A stretch of DNA of 28,954 nt from Pseudomonadota bacterium (GTDB taxonomy: Bacteria; Pseudomonadota; Gammaproteobacteria; Pseudomonadales; Pseudomonadaceae). This document shows positions 7,296 through 14,230 of the stretch, piece by piece. Made by a program: the position numbers and the translations under genes. Position 1 is the stretch's first letter. Each line of letters begins with the position of its first letter. The stretch covers positions 1-28,954 of the forward strand of contig JAEYXX010000159.1 of NCBI GenBank assembly GCA_023431055.1. Reading direction: 5' to 3'. The notes beneath the pieces were generated by a model. The model was not told the origin of the DNA, searched no databases, and saw only the letters and a program-made list of their open reading frames with translations.

Positions 7296-8420
7296 ATGAG
7301 CATCGTTTCCCTCGCCCAACACATGAACAGCCACCGCGGCAGCGCCGACGGCATCGGCAGCGCCCGCGAGCAGCAGCTGCAGGCTGCGGCCGAGCAGTTC
7401 GAGGCCTTGTTCCTGCAGCAGATCCTCAAGCAGATGCGCAAGGCCAGCGACGTGCTCGCCGAAGGCAATCCGATGCGCAGTCGCGAGATGGACACCATGC
7501 GCGATTTCTACGACGAGGTGCTGGCCGAAACCCTGGCCGGGCGCAAGCAGACCGGCATCGCCGACATGCTGGTCAAGCAACTGTCCGGCTCGGCTTCGCA
7601 GGCGCCGAACCTGGAGATGGCCGCAGCCGCTGCCCGCTCGGCGGAACTGCCGCAGCGTTCCTCCGGCAGCCTGCTGGAGCCGCTGCGCAGCACCTGGCAG
7701 CGCGGCATCGACAGCCTCGGCAAGGTGTGGGACAAGGGCTCGGCGGGCTTCGTCGCCCTGGTCGATCGGGTCATCCAGCAGGAGTCGGCCGGTCGCATCG
7801 ACGCGGTATCGCCCAAGGGCGCGCGCGGCCTGATGCAGCTGATGCCGGAAACTGCGCGGGAAATGGCTGCCGAACTCGGCCTGCCATTCAGCGAAGCGCG
7901 CCTGACCAGCGACGCCGCCTACAACAAGCGCCTGGGCAGTGCCTACCTGGACAAGATGCTGCAGCGTTACGACGGCCACCAGGCACTGGCGCTGGCCGCC
8001 TACAACGCTGGCCCCGGCCGCGTCGACGAATGGCTCAAGGTCAATGGCGATCCGCGCCGCGGCGAGATCGCCACCGGCGCTTGGATCGAGCGCATCCCCT
8101 TTCAGGAAACTCGTGATTACACGCGCAAGATCCTCGGCGACCTGGCCAAGGCCGAGCAGCCGCCCAAGGACGATGCCCAGGTCAGCAGCCCGCTCAGCGC
8201 GCAGACCCGCCAGCAACTGGCCAGCGCCCTGAGTGCCGACAGCGGCCTGCTGCTCGGTGCCGTTGCCGGCAAGCAGGTGCTGGCGCATGGGGAATTTAAG
8301 TCCGCCGCCGATTCCGTCGCCCTCTCTTCGGTAACAGCCCAATTCGCTGCCGACGACGCTCGTACCTCGCGTCTGGCGGCCTTCGCTCAGCCGATGCGCT
8401 TCGAGCGGCAGGAGAGTTAA
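7296..8420 (+). CDS. flgJ: FlgJ-type rod-cap protein with C-terminal SLT lytic transglycosylase domain
   Basis: Two-part protein of 374 residues. The first ~100 residues are the FlgJ rod-scaffold domain (EQQLQAAAEQFEALFLQQIL, KQMRKASDVL, MRDFYDEVLAETLAGRKQTGIADMLVKQL). Residues about 150-285 are not the GH73 muramidase of enteric FlgJ. They carry the family-1 (Slt70/MltC-like) transglycosylase motifs: QQESAGRIDAVSPKGARGLM with the catalytic Glu near residue 164, QLMPETA, then ALAAYNAGPGRVDEW, and YTRKILG. The last ~90 residues look disordered and linker-like. The SLT domain would cut peptidoglycan to let the rod through. The position between flgI and flgK and the N-terminal domain support the FlgJ name. 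Export is presumably via the flagellar apparatus, since no signal peptide is visible. Confidence 0.92.
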   Translation: MSIVSLAQHMNSHRGSADGIGSAREQQLQAAAEQFEALFLQQILKQMRKASDVLAEGNPMRSREMDTMRDFYDEVLAETLAGRKQTGIADMLVKQLSGSASQAPNLEMAAAAARSAELPQRSSGSLLEPLRSTWQRGIDSLGKVWDKGSAGFVALVDRVIQQESAGRIDAVSPKGARGLMQLMPETAREMAAELGLPFSEARLTSDAAYNKRLGSAYLDKMLQRYDGHQALALAAYNAGPGRVDEWLKVNGDPRRGEIATGAWIERIPFQETRDYTRKILGDLAKAEQPPKDDAQVSSPLSAQTRQQLASALSADSGLLLGAVAGKQVLAHGEFKSAADSVALSSVTAQFAADDARTSRLAAFAQPMRFERQES

Positions 8421-8423
8421 TTC

Positions 8424-9791
8424 GTGAGCATCCTCAATCAGATCGCCTACAGCGGCGTGCGTGCCAGCCAGGTGGCCCTGGCCACCACCGGGCAGAACAT
8501 CGCCAACGTCAAGACGCCGGGCTTCAGCCGTCTGCAGACCATCACCGGTTCGCTGGCCGGGCAGGGCGGGCTGAGCGTCGGCGGCGGTGTCGAGGTGATC
8601 AGCATTCGCCGCATGACCAACGAATTTCATAACCAGCAACTGTGGCGCGCCACCACCGAGCAGAGCTTCTACAGTGCCTCGCAGCAGTATCTGACCGCGC
8701 TGGAGGCGCTGATGTCCGGCACCGGTTCGAGCATCAGCGCCGGCCTCGACCAGTTCTTCGCCGCGCTCAGCGAAGCCAGCGCCACGCCGGGCTCCATCGC
8801 CCTGCGCCAGCAGATCATCAGCGAGGCTGGCAACCTGGCGCAGCGCTTCAACGGTCTGAGCAGCAACATCGACGCGCAGGTCAAGGCGCTGCAGGAGCAG
8901 CGCACGGCCATGGCCACCGAGATCAACGGCCTGACCGAGAACATCGCGCTGCTGAACAAGAAGATCGTCGAGACCGAATCGGTCAAGGGCGACAGCACCG
9001 CACTGCGCGATCATCGCGAAAGTCTGATCGGCGAACTCAGCCAGTTCGCCAAGCTGCGCGTCAACGAAGTGGCCGACGGTTCGGTCAACGTCGCCCTTGC
9101 CAACGGTCAGCCGTTGGTGGCCGGGCCGACTGCCGGCCAGCTCAAGGTGGCGATGACCGCGAGCGGCGAGCAGGAAGTCAGCCTGGCATTCGCCGGCACC
9201 AGCTTCCCGCTGCGCCAGGACGGTTTCGGCGGCGCCTTCGGTGGCCTGCACGAGGTCGAGTACGGCAGCTTGCGGCCGAACCTGGAGGCGCTGCATGACA
9301 TGGCCAGCCAACTGGCGCAGATGGTCAACGACGTGCTCGCCACCGGCTTCGACCTCAATGGCAATCCGGGCCAGCCGCTGTTCGTCTACGATGCGACCAG
9401 CACCACCGCGTTGCTGCGGGTCGAGCCTTTGACCGCCGAGCAGCTGGCGCTGTCTTCGGCAGCAGGGGAGACCGGCAACAACGAAGTGCTGCTGAACCTG
9501 CTCGGGCTGAAGAACCAGACCATCACCCTGAACGGCAGCCAGGTCACCCTCAACGACGCCTACGCCGGCCTGCTTGGCCAGGTCGCCAGCAATAGCCGAC
9601 AGAATCAGGCCGACCTCAAGTCCGCCACCGCCGTGACCCAGCAGGCCCAATCGCAGCGCGACAGCGTCAGCGCCGTGAGCCTGGATGAGGAGGCGGTCAA
9701 CCTGATGACCTACCAGCAGGCCTACCAGGCCAACATGAAGGTGATCAGCACCGCCAACCAGTTGTTCGACGACATGCTTTCCGCGTTCTGA
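8424..9791 (+). CDS. flgK: FlgK, hook-filament junction protein (HAP1)
   Basis: First junction protein between hook and filament. The 455 residues are at the short end of the family, near lateral and enteric-type forms. The start is a GTG at 8424, with AGGAGA in the last codons of flgJ placed about 10 bp upstream. Residues 1-36 read SILNQIAYSGVRASQVALAT, then TGQNIANVKTPGFSRL, the FlgK axial motif. A long coiled helical region follows (QRFNGLSSNIDAQVKALQEQ), with ETESVKGDSTALRDHRESLI typical of HAP1. The C-terminus has SLDEEAVNLMTYQQAYQANM, KVISTANQLFDDMLS. It is the first of the late-type genes flgK-flgL; 23 bp separate it from flgL. Confidence 0.96.
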   Translation: MSILNQIAYSGVRASQVALATTGQNIANVKTPGFSRLQTITGSLAGQGGLSVGGGVEVISIRRMTNEFHNQQLWRATTEQSFYSASQQYLTALEALMSGTGSSISAGLDQFFAALSEASATPGSIALRQQIISEAGNLAQRFNGLSSNIDAQVKALQEQRTAMATEINGLTENIALLNKKIVETESVKGDSTALRDHRESLIGELSQFAKLRVNEVADGSVNVALANGQPLVAGPTAGQLKVAMTASGEQEVSLAFAGTSFPLRQDGFGGAFGGLHEVEYGSLRPNLEALHDMASQLAQMVNDVLATGFDLNGNPGQPLFVYDATSTTALLRVEPLTAEQLALSSAAGETGNNEVLLNLLGLKNQTITLNGSQVTLNDAYAGLLGQVASNSRQNQADLKSATAVTQQAQSQRDSVSAVSLDEEAVNLMTYQQAYQANMKVISTANQLFDDMLSAF

Positions 9792-9814
9792 CGCGGTTTC
9801 AGAGAGATTCAGCC

Positions 9815-10732
9815 ATGATGCGCATCACCAACTCGCAGATCACCTCGCTGATGCACAACTCGATGAACGCCAGTTCCGCCGAGTTGGGCAAGCTGATGCA
9901 GCAGATGGCCACCGGCAAGCGCATTCTGCTGCCGTCGGACGATCCCATCGCCAGCGTGCGGGTGCTGCGCGTGCAGCGTGAGGAAGCGAGCCTGGAGCAG
10001 TTCCGCAAGAACATTGCCAACGTCTCCGGCAGCCTGTCGACCCAGGAGGCCAACCTCAAGTCCAGCTCCGACGCCATGCTCAACGTACGTGATCTGCTGC
10101 TGTGGGCGGCCAACGGCTCCAACACCAGTGAAGACCTGTCTGCCATGGCCGGTGAGCTGTCGATCATCGAGGACACCATCTTCAGCTTCGCCAATGTGCG
10201 CGACGAAGAGGGCCGTTACCTGTTCTCCGGCACTCTCAGCGACACCCCGGCACTGAGCTTCGATGCCGCGACCCAGACCTACAGCATCACCGGTAACGAT
10301 AAGCACCGTCAGGCTGCCGTGGCCAACGGCGTGCTGGTCGATGAGAACGTCACGGCGGCCAGCGTCTTCGGCGCTGGCGTGGGCATGCTCAATGAGCTGC
10401 GTGGTCTGATCAACACCCTGCAGGATCCGGCACTGGACGCCACCGATCCGGCCGTGCGCCAGCAGATCGTCGATACCCTCGGCGCTCTGGACGAGACTCA
10501 TGGCCGTGTGCTCGGCTCGATCACCGAGCTTGGAGGGCGGCAGAACGCGCTGAACCTGCTAACCGATAGCAATGAAGATGTTTCGCTGGTCAATCAGAAG
10601 ATCGAGGGGGAGCTGTCGCAACTGGACTATGCCGGCGCCACCATCGATCTGAACAACTATCAGCTGGCTCTCGCTGCGACGCAGAAGACCTATCTGAAGA
10701 TCAACGAGATGTCGCTGTTCAGCCTGCTGTAA
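9815..10732 (+). CDS. flgL: FlgL, hook-filament junction protein (HAP3)
   Basis: Second junction protein, linking FlgK to the flagellin filament. Its 305 residues match the family (about 300-320). It shows the flagellin-like N-terminus RITNSQITSLMHNSMNASSA with KLMQQMATGKRILLPSDDPI (residues about 27-46), which is FlgL-specific. The middle contains VRDEEGRYLFSGTLSDTPAL, the FlgL form of the D2 turn. The C-terminal helix is DLNNYQLALAATQKTYLKIN, ending EMSLFSLL. Two adjacent ATGs (9815, 9818) could both serve as start. No flagellin gene follows, so filament genes of this system must lie elsewhere. Confidence 0.95.
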   Translation: MMRITNSQITSLMHNSMNASSAELGKLMQQMATGKRILLPSDDPIASVRVLRVQREEASLEQFRKNIANVSGSLSTQEANLKSSSDAMLNVRDLLLWAANGSNTSEDLSAMAGELSIIEDTIFSFANVRDEEGRYLFSGTLSDTPALSFDAATQTYSITGNDKHRQAAVANGVLVDENVTAASVFGAGVGMLNELRGLINTLQDPALDATDPAVRQQIVDTLGALDETHGRVLGSITELGGRQNALNLLTDSNEDVSLVNQKIEGELSQLDYAGATIDLNNYQLALAATQKTYLKINEMSLFSLL

Positions 10733-10744
10733 GGAGTGGCGCCT

Positions 10745-11770
10745 GTGATCAAGGTCGACAAACAGCTGCCGGTCGTCACCGCCCTCGATCCGCAGGCGCG
10801 GCGCCCGGTGCAGGGCGAGCAGGCGGTGCAGCGCCAGCGCAAGCAGGCGCCTGCCGAGACCACGGCGCAGCCGCGCGGCAAGAGCACCAGCTTCAACCTG
10901 CAGCTCAATCAGCAGCTGACCTCGATGCAGGCCGCCGACAGCTACCTCGGTGAGCTGGCCGGGCGCCTCGGCCAGCTCAAGCTCAGCCTCAGCCGCGAAC
11001 TGAGCAATGCCCAGGCCGGCGAACGCGAAGGCCTCAAGCGTGAGCTGGAACAGGTACGCCAGCTGCTGGCCGAACGCGGCCAGCGCTCCGGCGAGGCGCT
11101 GGACGCCAGCTTCAAGCTGCGCCTCACCGAGCCGGTGCGCAGCCGCTTCAGCCTGCAGGGCCTGGAATCCATGGCCGCTATCCAGCAGGCCGGCAAGGAA
11201 ACCCTGCTGTTCAGCGCCGGGCGCAAGCTGGCCGAGCCGCTGGCAGTGGTGCTCGATGAGGGTTTGAGCGAGCAGCAGATCCTCCGTCGCTTCAATGCCG
11301 GCCTCGGTCCGGCCGGCATCCGCGCCGAAGTGGATAACGGCGGTGCGCTGAAATTCAGCGCCCGTGAAAGCGAGTGGCAGCAGCTCAAGGGCGAGCTGCG
11401 CATGCAGGGCGAAGGCAAGCTGGCGGCCAAGGCTGCCGCTCCGGTGATCAGCCAGGAAGAGCAGTTGCTGCGCCTGCCCGATGCCGCCCGCCTGGACGGC
11501 GCGCGCGAGTTGCGCCGGGCGCTGGACGAAGTGGTTGCGGCGCTGGACAGGATCGGCGCGCTGCGCGAGCAGCTCAGCCATCGCCAGGAAGAGATCCGCG
11601 AGTTTCTCGCCCGCCATGCCGAGCAGAACGAACGCGAATGGGCGCGCGACTTCGCTGGCGAAGTCTTCAATCTGATGCGCCGCAGCCCCAGCAGCTACGC
11701 CGCGGTCACCCAGACCGTGGTCGCCCAGGCCAACATCAGCAGGTCCACGGTGGTCAGCCTGCTATCCTGA
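10745..11770 (+). CDS. Uncharacterised protein at end of flagellar operon, downstream of flgL
   Basis: I do not recognise a named family. The preferred start is the GTG at 10745, because AAGGAG (10731-10736, overlapping the flgL stop) lies 8 bp upstream; an in-frame GTG at 10736 sits inside that site. The product is about 341 residues, without signal peptide or membrane segment. Residues 1-45 are basic and probably disordered. A long helical, coiled-coil-prone segment follows (about 50-110). A compact globular part comes next (ETLLFSAGRKLAEPLAVVLD, QQILRRFNAGLGPAGIRAEV, GGALKFSARESEWQQLKGEL). A second helical arm (AARLDGARELRRALDEVVAA, then the HRQEEIREFLARHAEQ region) leads to the end RSTVVSLLS. 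Coupling to flgL and the terminator just after it make a flagellar role likely: a junction accessory, export chaperone or length factor, none of them proven. Confidence 0.8.
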   Translation: MIKVDKQLPVVTALDPQARRPVQGEQAVQRQRKQAPAETTAQPRGKSTSFNLQLNQQLTSMQAADSYLGELAGRLGQLKLSLSRELSNAQAGEREGLKRELEQVRQLLAERGQRSGEALDASFKLRLTEPVRSRFSLQGLESMAAIQQAGKETLLFSAGRKLAEPLAVVLDEGLSEQQILRRFNAGLGPAGIRAEVDNGGALKFSARESEWQQLKGELRMQGEGKLAAKAAAPVISQEEQLLRLPDAARLDGARELRRALDEVVAALDRIGALREQLSHRQEEIREFLARHAEQNEREWARDFAGEVFNLMRRSPSSYAAVTQTVVAQANISRSTVVSLLS

Positions 11771-11791
11771 GCATTGTCGTCCGGCTCCTCC

Positions 11792-11838
11792 GCCGTCAGT
11801 CGCCCTTCCCCTGTTTCATGGCGACTGGCGGCTTTTTT
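11792..11838 (+). terminator. Rho-independent terminator of the flagellar operon
   Basis: GCCGTCAGTCGCC (11792-11804) pairs with GGCGACTGGCGGC (11820-11832) over 13 bp with a single T-G wobble, around a 15-nt loop. Six T residues follow at 11833-11838. It starts 21 bp after the stop of the unknown gene, which supports that gene being the last member of the flg transcript. Confidence 0.9.
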
Positions 11839-12063
11839 ATCCGAACGCGAGCGGAAATGACGACCAGTCGTCCGCTTCATGAGCGAGTGCACAGAATGAT
11901 GGCGTTTTAATGGCTATCATGGCGTCCTTTCCGCAGCATCTGGGCCTCACGCCCGTCGAAACTGCCCCCGCATTCCAATAAAAACCCCGTATTCAAGGGT
12001 TCTTTCGTCACTGCTGGCATCCGCCTGCGGTGCATTGCCCGTTCTCGAAATTGGAGTACCGAC

Positions 12064-12846
12064 GTGTTGAAGAAGTACCTGTCTCTTATCCTGCTCGCCT
12101 GCACGACACTGGTGAGCATGCCCGGCCTGGCTCAGCTGAGCGATTCCGAAGCCATGAACATGGCCGGTCTGCAGCGCTCGCTGACCCAGCGCATGGCCAA
12201 GAATTATCTGATGGTCGGCGCCGATGTGCGTGTCGATGCTGCCCAGCGTCAGTTGAAGGAAACCGTCGAGCGTTTCGACGCCAGCCAGAAGGCACTGGCG
12301 GGCTATGCGCCGACTGCCGAAATCAAGGCTGCGCTGGCCAAGGTCGATGCCACCTGGGCCGTCCATCGCCAGCAGATCGAAGCCAAGCCGGACCAAGCCA
12401 AGGCGGCGCAGATGCTCGCCACCAGCGAGGAACTGCTGCAGCAGACGCAGAATGTCAGCGACCTGATGGGCAAGCATCTGGGCGCCATGGGCGCCTCCGT
12501 GCACCGCACCGGCTGGGCACGTGTGCAGACCCAGCGCATCGCCATGCTCTACATGGCCAAGTCCTGGCGTGTACCGGCGCCGGACCTGGACGCCAAGCTG
12601 GACAAGGCCGTGAGCGACTTCGAAACCATCCTCAAGGAACTGGAAGCCCGCGGTACGCCGAACGAGGAGATCGCCAACGCGCAGCGCCGCGCCCGTGCCC
12701 ACTGGGGCTTCACCCTCAAGGGCATCGACCTGCATGCCGCGCAGGACTTCGTGCCGACCGCGATCACCGTCAGCACCGACTCGCTGTTCCGCCAGCTCAA
12801 CGAGCTGACCCGTCTGTACGCCGGCCTGCAGGCCAAAGAAGCCTGA
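12064..12846 (+). CDS. Secreted protein with PilJ-type (type IV pili MCP N-terminal) sensor domain
   Basis: Probable periplasmic protein of 260 residues. The GTG at 12064 has GGAG seven bases upstream and gives a Sec signal peptide (LKKYLSLILLACTTLVSMPG, cleaved near LAQ, about residue 24). The mature protein is helical, and its start EAMNMAGLQRSLTQRMAKNY resembles the conserved 'N.AGRQRMLSQRMAK' helix of PilJ-like and nitrate-sensor (NIT-like) four-helix ligand domains. The pattern recurs in a second half (ASVHRTGWARVQTQRIAMLY), as expected for a tandem helical bundle. It lacks membrane anchor, HAMP and signalling domains, so it would be a free sensor or binding protein. It stands alone between the flagellar terminator and a convergent TRAP-type gene. 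The ligand is unknown. Confidence 0.78.
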   Translation: MLKKYLSLILLACTTLVSMPGLAQLSDSEAMNMAGLQRSLTQRMAKNYLMVGADVRVDAAQRQLKETVERFDASQKALAGYAPTAEIKAALAKVDATWAVHRQQIEAKPDQAKAAQMLATSEELLQQTQNVSDLMGKHLGAMGASVHRTGWARVQTQRIAMLYMAKSWRVPAPDLDAKLDKAVSDFETILKELEARGTPNEEIANAQRRARAHWGFTLKGIDLHAAQDFVPTAITVSTDSLFRQLNELTRLYAGLQAKEA

Positions 12847-12856
12847 TTGCCGTCAG

Positions 12857-12889
12857 CCTGCAGCGGCGCCAGCTAGCGCCGGCTGCAGG
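12857..12889. terminator. Probable bidirectional terminator between convergent genes
   Basis: CCTGCAGCGGCGC (12857-12869) pairs with GCGCCGGCTGCAGG (12876-12889) with one bulged G, loop of six bases, between two convergent stop codons. It lacks a long T tract on either side, so termination may be weak. A second perfect 8-bp inverted repeat, GACGGTCA/TGACCGTC, lies at 12902-12925 and overlaps the stop codon of the minus-strand gene. Confidence 0.6.
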
Positions 12890-12906
12890 TCTTTGGCAGC
12901 GGACGG

Positions 12907-13887
12907 TCAGCGCCGGTTGACCGTCTGCGCCGCACGCAGCACATCGCTGCCGATCTTGCCTTCGTATTCCTGCCATAACGTCTGCATCGCCGCGCGCCAG
13001 GCGGCACGCTGCTCGCCGCTGAGGTTGACCAGCTGGCTGCCGCCCGCGATCAGACGTTGGCGATCGCGGGCGTTGAGCGCTTCGGCCTCGTTATTCACCG
13101 CCAGCGTGACCTCGTCGATGATCGCCTCCAGCTGCACGCGGACCTGATAGGGGATGCTGGTCCAGAAGCTGGAGTTGCTCACCAGCATGTAACTCAGCAC
13201 GCCATGATCGGTTTCCGTGACATAGGGCTGCAGCGCGCCCAACTGCTGGCTGGCGAGGTTCGACCAGGTGTTCTCCGCACCCTGTACGCGCCCGGCCTGC
13301 AGGGCGGCGCGGGTTTCGGCGAACGGCAGGCGCAGGCTGCTGGCGCCGACCCGGGCGAACTGCTGCTCGAGGATTTCCGAAGGCTGGATGCGGAACGCCA
13401 GGCCGGCGGCGTCGGCGGGCGTTTGCAACGCGCGGGTGGCCGATAGCTGCTTCATGCCGTTGTTCCAGTAGGCCAGGCCGTAGATGCCGTGGCCGGCCAT
13501 CGAACGCAGCAGCTCGCGGCTCTTCTCGCGCTTCTGGAAGCGCTTGACCGCCTCCAGGTCATCGAACAGGAAGGGCAGGTCGAACACCTGCAGCTGAGTG
13601 GTGTACTGCTCGAACTTCGACAGCGACGGCGCCAGCAGCTGCACCTTGTTGTCGCGCAGCGCCTGCAGCTCGTCAGCATCGCCGAATAGCGTGGAGTCGG
13701 GATACACCTCCACCTGCACCTTGCCGGCCAGGCGTTCCTCGGCCAGCCGCTTGAACATCAGGGCGCCCTTGCCCTTGGGCGTGTCCTCGGCCACCACGTG
13801 GGAGAACTTGATCAGGATCGGCTCTGCCATGGCCTGGGCGGAGCACAGCAGGGTGGCGAGGGCAACCGCCAGAGAGGTCTTGAACAT
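12907..13887 (-). CDS. TRAP-transporter-type solute-binding protein, DctP family
   Basis: Periplasmic binding protein of 326 residues, close to the DctP family size of about 330. The Sec signal peptide is clear (MFKTSLAVALATLLCSAQAM, cleavage after AMA near residue 21). The mature start ILIKFSHVVAEDTPKGKGAL matches the conserved 'FSHVVAE.TPKG' of C4-dicarboxylate DctP proteins. Other signatures are VEVYPDSTLFGD, FDLPFLFDDLEAV, AFRIQPSEILEQQF with the Arg expected to bind the substrate carboxylate, and GRVQGAENTWSNL. No dctQ or dctM membrane genes lie on either side: downstream is the convergent PilJ-domain gene and upstream a divergent diguanylate cyclase gene. It either serves a transporter encoded elsewhere or acts as a periplasmic sensor partner. 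The substrate is probably an organic acid but is not determined. Confidence 0.9.
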   Translation of the reverse strand: MFKTSLAVALATLLCSAQAMAEPILIKFSHVVAEDTPKGKGALMFKRLAEERLAGKVQVEVYPDSTLFGDADELQALRDNKVQLLAPSLSKFEQYTTQLQVFDLPFLFDDLEAVKRFQKREKSRELLRSMAGHGIYGLAYWNNGMKQLSATRALQTPADAAGLAFRIQPSEILEQQFARVGASSLRLPFAETRAALQAGRVQGAENTWSNLASQQLGALQPYVTETDHGVLSYMLVSNSSFWTSIPYQVRVQLEAIIDEVTLAVNNEAEALNARDRQRLIAGGSQLVNLSGEQRAAWRAAMQTLWQEYEGKIGSDVLRAAQTVNRR

Positions 13888-14230
13888 CGATATACCTTTT
13901 TACGGAAAACGCGTGGCGAGGCCTGCGCCGAAACTGGCGGGCCTGGATGCGAATCGGATGGCTTGCAGGGTTCGGCCTGGCGGATGGCGCCGGCCTTGCC
14001 CCTTCGGGGACTACCGGATCGATGTCCGGTTATTGTTGGCATGCTGCCGCTGACCAGCCGGTCAGCAACAGAGAGCGCGCATTCTTGCGAAAGCAGGGTG
14101 CCGGCACAAGGCGGGTTTCATGAACCGGCGCGCATTCCGGGGAAGTTCCGCAGTCCGTCCGCTCAGGGCATCACCGCGTCGCCCCGCTGGTGTATAAGGG
14201 AACCCCGCCTTCTCGACACACCGGGCCATC
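13888..14230. other. Divergent intergenic region, dctP-like / diguanylate cyclase
   Basis: No gene is supported in these 343 bp. It must hold promoters for both neighbours. Visible structure: a small hairpin CCCCTTCGGGG near 14000, an inverted repeat ACCGGA-6-TCCGGT (14013-14030), and GCTGACC-4-GGTCAGC (14049-14066). The last two are plausible operators for the dctP-like gene, but neither was matched to a known regulator. A possible sigma-54 element (GG-9-GC at the TTGGCATGCTGCCGC stretch near 14036) has the wrong spacing and is not called. Confidence 0.5.

Noticed and set aside
8300..8423. Possible sigma-28 promoter in the end of flgJ for flgK-flgL (TAAC, 13 bp, GCCGACGA near 8335-8360; also GCCGATTC near 8307).
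   Set aside because: The spacing is 13 instead of about 15 and the -10 deviates; the second candidate has no -35. Too weak to list, although a late promoter before flgK would make sense.
6162..9650. A 1162-codon open frame on the minus strand, antisense to flgI-flgK.
   Set aside because: It is a shadow of high-GC coding DNA on the other strand. Its composition (runs of Gly, Ala, Val, His, Gln and Leu) is typical of antisense frames, no domain is recognisable, and the plus-strand genes are certain.
12030..12920. A 296-codon plus-strand frame overlapping the PilJ-domain gene.
   Set aside because: The alternative frame has an Arg, Pro and Gly-rich shadow composition and starts within the leader. 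The PilJ-domain frame has a signal peptide and a correctly spaced ribosome site.
14036..14050. Sigma-54-like element (TTGGCATGCTGCCGC) upstream of the diguanylate cyclase gene.
   Set aside because: The GG to GC distance is one base short of the required ten, and the flanks do not match the consensus.
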